7,562 nucleotides of DNA. It comes from Acidobacteriota bacterium. Its GTDB lineage: Bacteria; Acidobacteriota; Terriglobia; UBA7540. The position numbers were made by a program, and so were the translations under genes. This document shows, piece after piece, positions 6,801 to 7,562 of this stretch. Numbering within the stretch: the stretch's first letter is position 1; every line of letters begins with the position of its first letter. Below the pieces are notes generated by a model. That model saw only the letters and a program-made list of their open reading frames with translations. It was not told where the DNA came from and did not search any database. The stretch covers positions 1 to 7,562 of the forward strand of contig QHZM01000092.1 in the NCBI GenBank assembly GCA_003224665.1. The letters are read 5' to 3'.

Positions 6801-6863
6801 TTACTTCAATACCGCCGCTTTCACGCTGCCGGTGGCCGGCCAGTTTGGTGTTGCCGGGCGTAA
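3852..6863 (+). CDS. TonB-dependent receptor, Oar-like, with N-terminal carboxypeptidase-regulatory-like domain; frame broken near the 3' end
   Basis: The frame opens at GTG 3852 with an imperfect site (GGCAGG, 5 bases upstream). Residues 13-38 look like a signal peptide (VRKR, then LLLGVVGVSYGLLVAANA). Residues 50-132 form a carboxypeptidase regulatory-like beta-sandwich (TGHVRGPGGVDVPGATVKL, DEAGNYTLAGVGPGTYKL). A Gly/Ser/Ala-rich region, about 140-283, replaces a normal plug sequence. From about 284 (VNRLRGNVSERYSNSVLDARPF) onward the sequence is a long outer-membrane barrel of the Oar type, with GAAIGGPLVIPKIY, TFFVNY-like strands, repeated VPTPDERLGDFS-type loops, SGFVQDDWRVTSRLTLNLGLRYEW and the late strands GLRRQFNHGFSMSANYTFSKSIDD. 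Such receptors are thought to import large or scarce substrates using TonB energy; the ligand here is unknown. The frame follows family sequence to GDWQVSALL (about 6804) and then turns to nonsense, RRFHAAGGRPVWCCRA. The true C-terminus continues in another frame to 7092, and the usual segment between DWQVS and the FNTAAF block is absent. Confidence 0.85.
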   Translation: MGCLPVLDREPFVRKRALLLGVVGVSYGLLVAANAASQATGPATQTTPGIVTGHVRGPGGVDVPGATVKLIETQTGERKETWSDEAGNYTLAGVGPGTYKLLISLVGFRTDVREPVPVTAGKTLKVNVALAMSVPEQSAAAGTHQPGGLPGLAALPPEVRERLRNVAAMRAGGGGTEGEGGAGNVRFSENGVPGGQSQAEASEQAGADSGSADSSSSASNSFLLSGSVGRAPTPGDAEGQWRERAEEFRRSRESQGAPGFGGGGGFEGGAMFWGGGDRGRRQQVNRLRGNVSERYSNSVLDARPFPLNIAESARIPYNREQVGAAIGGPLVIPKIYHRPDKTSFFVNYSLRRGKSPFDRFATVPTPDERLGDFSKSVIPSGPFAGTVPTIYDPQSNPLGPRQAFGGNMIPPFRVDPAALGLLNYIPQRNLPGSVQNFHLQQALPSDSDRVMGRVGHQISAKDNVNVFYFFNSSRSESVGNFPGLVRNISVRSQNLNLGETHTFTPHTVNTLSFNFNRQRNSTLNSFAFQQDIARALGIQDISRDPRDWGLPIIAFTNFTGLNDAIPSLVRNQTFRVFDFLLVNRGKHNVRLGGELRRVQLNTLTDPDARGTFTFSGYTTSDFTSRGSPVSGTGFDFADFLLGLPQVTSVRFGTSANYLRSQVYSGFVQDDWRVTSRLTLNLGLRYEWFQPFKEKYGHLSDLVIGTDFSSVGTVTGQSPGSLPGSLIRSDNNNLAPRVGLAFRPWTSRHVVLRAGYGIFYDSSIYQRLTPNLANQPPFAEASTLSTTPNQVLTLEKGFPKIAPGIARNTFAVDPGFRTPYGQTWNFTVEDEIARNWVFSIGYVGTKGTKLDLLLAPNPALSGSPVSTGSQFQNALQFEYETSGAASIYHGLQVGLRRQFNHGFSMSANYTFSKSIDDASSVGGAGNTVAQDFLDLQAERGLSAFDVRHRLSLNHTLEFPFGARHRYLNHGGMPARILGDWQVSALLQYRRFHAAGGRPVWCCRA
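4669..4687 (+). other. G-run cluster with quadruplex-forming pattern inside the receptor gene
   Basis: A G7 run (4669-4675) is followed by G4 at 4677-4680 and G4 at 4684-4687, separated by A and ACA; GGG and GGGG also lie just upstream at 4652-4659. The four tracts needed for an intramolecular quadruplex can be drawn from these on the coding strand. They encode part of the Gly-rich linker (FWGGGDRG). The reading frame is consistent on both sides, so the run is not shifted in this copy. Confidence 0.45.
6002..6025 (+). repeat. 12-bp exact tandem duplication in the receptor gene
   Basis: GCCGGGCTCGCT occurs twice in succession. It keeps the frame and encodes PGSL-PGSL at residues 718-725, probably in an extracellular loop of the barrel between SVGTVTGQS and IRSDNNNLAPR. 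It looks like a small slippage duplication tolerated in a loop. Confidence 0.6.
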
Positions 6864-7092
6864 CACCATACCCGGCCCGCGGACCATCGAGTTCAATATG
6901 TCACTCGGAAGGTTTGTGACCCTTTCGCAGGAAAGAGGCGCAAGGGCTGATTTCCGCATTGAAGCGAATAACATCTTCAACACGCCGAGTTACAGGGGCC
7001 TGGGAACAGTTGTGGACGCCACAGACTTCGGGCGCGTGACCAGCGTTCAGGGGATGCGCACGCTCGAGCTCTCGGTCCGCATTCGATTTTGA
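6757..7092 (+). pseudogene. Detached C-terminal end of the Oar-like receptor in a shifted frame
   Basis: The frame is open from an ATG at 6757, but only the part from about 6802 is homologous to the barrel. It reads YFNTAAFTLPVAGQFGVAGRN, then IEFNMSLGRFV, RADFRIEANNIFNTPSY and finally LELSVRIRF. These are the standard last strands of acidobacterial Oar-like receptors, ending in the terminal Phe that the BAM machinery recognises in outer-membrane barrels. The first 15 codons (MECRLASWATGRSLR) are out-of-frame receptor sequence and not a natural N-terminus. It is one gene with the frame ending at 6863. The break lies at about 6795-6804 and combines a frame change with loss of sequence, so a single-base error alone would not restore a normal receptor. 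Confidence 0.8.
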
Positions 7093-7116
7093 CCGGGCCA
7101 GGAGCGACGGTGGGAG

Positions 7117-7139
7117 CGGCGGGAAAGCGCGAGCCGCCG
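7117..7139 (+). terminator. Weak GC hairpin after the receptor gene
   Basis: CGGCGG (7117-7122) pairs with CCGCCG (7134-7139) around an 11-base loop, and TTT follows. It lies 25 bases after the receptor stop and about 30 before the next ATG. The loop is long and the T-run short, so termination would be partial at best. Read-through into the VWFA-related gene is plausible. Confidence 0.25.
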
Positions 7140-7172
7140 TTTGGGCTGGTTGCGGTGAGTCGGAAGAACTAC

Positions 7173-7562
7173 ATGATGCCGAGAGTGCGTGTCCTGCTTG
7201 AACTCCTGGGTGTGGCATCCCTCGCCTGCCTGGCGAGTTTTTATGGTCCCTCGAGGCAAGCTGGAGCAATACAGGGTGGCACGAACGCTCAGGCTTCGAC
7301 GCAAACGTCATCGCCGCAGAATTCTGGCGGCTTCGTGCTTCGGAGCCAGGTGAACTTGGTCCTCGTCGACGTGCGCGTGTGGGATAAGAGCGGGAACATC
7401 GTTACGGACCTGAAACAGCAGGATTTCAAGATCCTCGAAGATGGCATCCCGCAGCCCATTTCCTCATTCAGCTTTGAGAACGTCGAGCGACTGGCGACGG
7501 CGGCTGCTGAGAACGGCCCGCCGCCCACCATCGACCTTGGGAAGCTCCCTCCCAATGTTCCG
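7173..7562 (+). CDS. VWFA-related secreted protein, acidobacterial type, N-terminal part (3' end outside window)
   Basis: The frame is open from ATG 7173 to the end of the window, giving 130 residues. GGAAG at 7162-7166, 6 bases upstream, is a fair ribosome site. ATG 7176 and an in-frame GTG at 7155 are alternatives. Residues 1-30 look like a signal peptide (RVRVLLELLGVASLACLASF). A Gln/Ser/Thr-rich linker follows to about 52. Residues 54-104 carry the pattern found just before the VWFA domain in acidobacterial VWFA-related proteins: VLRSQVNLVLVDVRVWDKSGNIVTDL, then KQQDFKILEDGIPQPISSFSFENV. The VWFA domain with its MIDAS metal site (DxSxS) would lie beyond the window and cannot be verified. 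Such proteins are thought to act outside the cytoplasm in binding or adhesion, with no proven role. The gene follows the Oar-like receptor on the same strand with an 80-base gap, so co-transcription is possible. Confidence 0.8.
   Translation, partial: MMPRVRVLLELLGVASLACLASFYGPSRQAGAIQGGTNAQASTQTSSPQNSGGFVLRSQVNLVLVDVRVWDKSGNIVTDLKQQDFKILEDGIPQPISSFSFENVERLATAAAENGPPPTIDLGKLPPNVP

Noticed and set aside
6790..6815. Programmed ribosomal frameshift joining the two receptor frames
   Set aside because: There is no slippery heptamer or following pseudoknot, and the family segment between the two blocks is missing altogether, which a frameshift cannot supply.

Overview
The window looks like a piece of an Acidobacteriota genome, probably of soil or metagenomic origin. 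The evidence is the combination of an Oar-type TonB-dependent receptor with a Gly-rich N-terminal region, the start of a VWFA-related protein of the kind expanded in acidobacteria, and a secreted two-repeat DUF5666 protein, all in uniformly GC-rich DNA. The taxonomic call is an inference from protein family style; no rRNA or marker gene is present.

Layout, left to right: the last 58 codons of a ferredoxin/flavodoxin-NADP+ reductase (+), then a non-coding stretch of about 330 bases with one good GC hairpin. A class I SAM-dependent methyltransferase (-) follows. It is divergent from a PLP fold-type I class III aminotransferase of the glutamate-1-semialdehyde aminomutase-like group (+). Their shared upstream region holds a perfect 22-bp A/T-flanked palindrome and a candidate promoter. 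The aminotransferase converges on a secreted DUF5666 protein (-), which is in turn divergent from a long TonB-dependent receptor/Oar-like gene (+). After an 80-base gap comes the 5' end of a VWFA-related secreted protein (+), cut by the window edge.

The most notable observation is that two large genes carry internal deletions. The aminotransferase has lost, in frame, about 40 residues that should hold the PLP-binding Asp and the Schiff-base Lys. The Oar gene has lost a stretch near its 3' end, out of frame, so its last conserved strands and terminal Phe are read in another frame (6802-7092). Both junctions fall inside otherwise well conserved sequence. Either these are real inactivating deletions or the assembly has skipped short segments here; the sequence alone cannot decide.

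Functionally, the right half is an envelope region: an outer-membrane receptor with two neighbouring secreted proteins. The left half is a loose set of metabolic and modification genes with no clear shared pathway. I see no mobile element, CRISPR array, tRNA or rRNA, and no convincing previously undescribed system.
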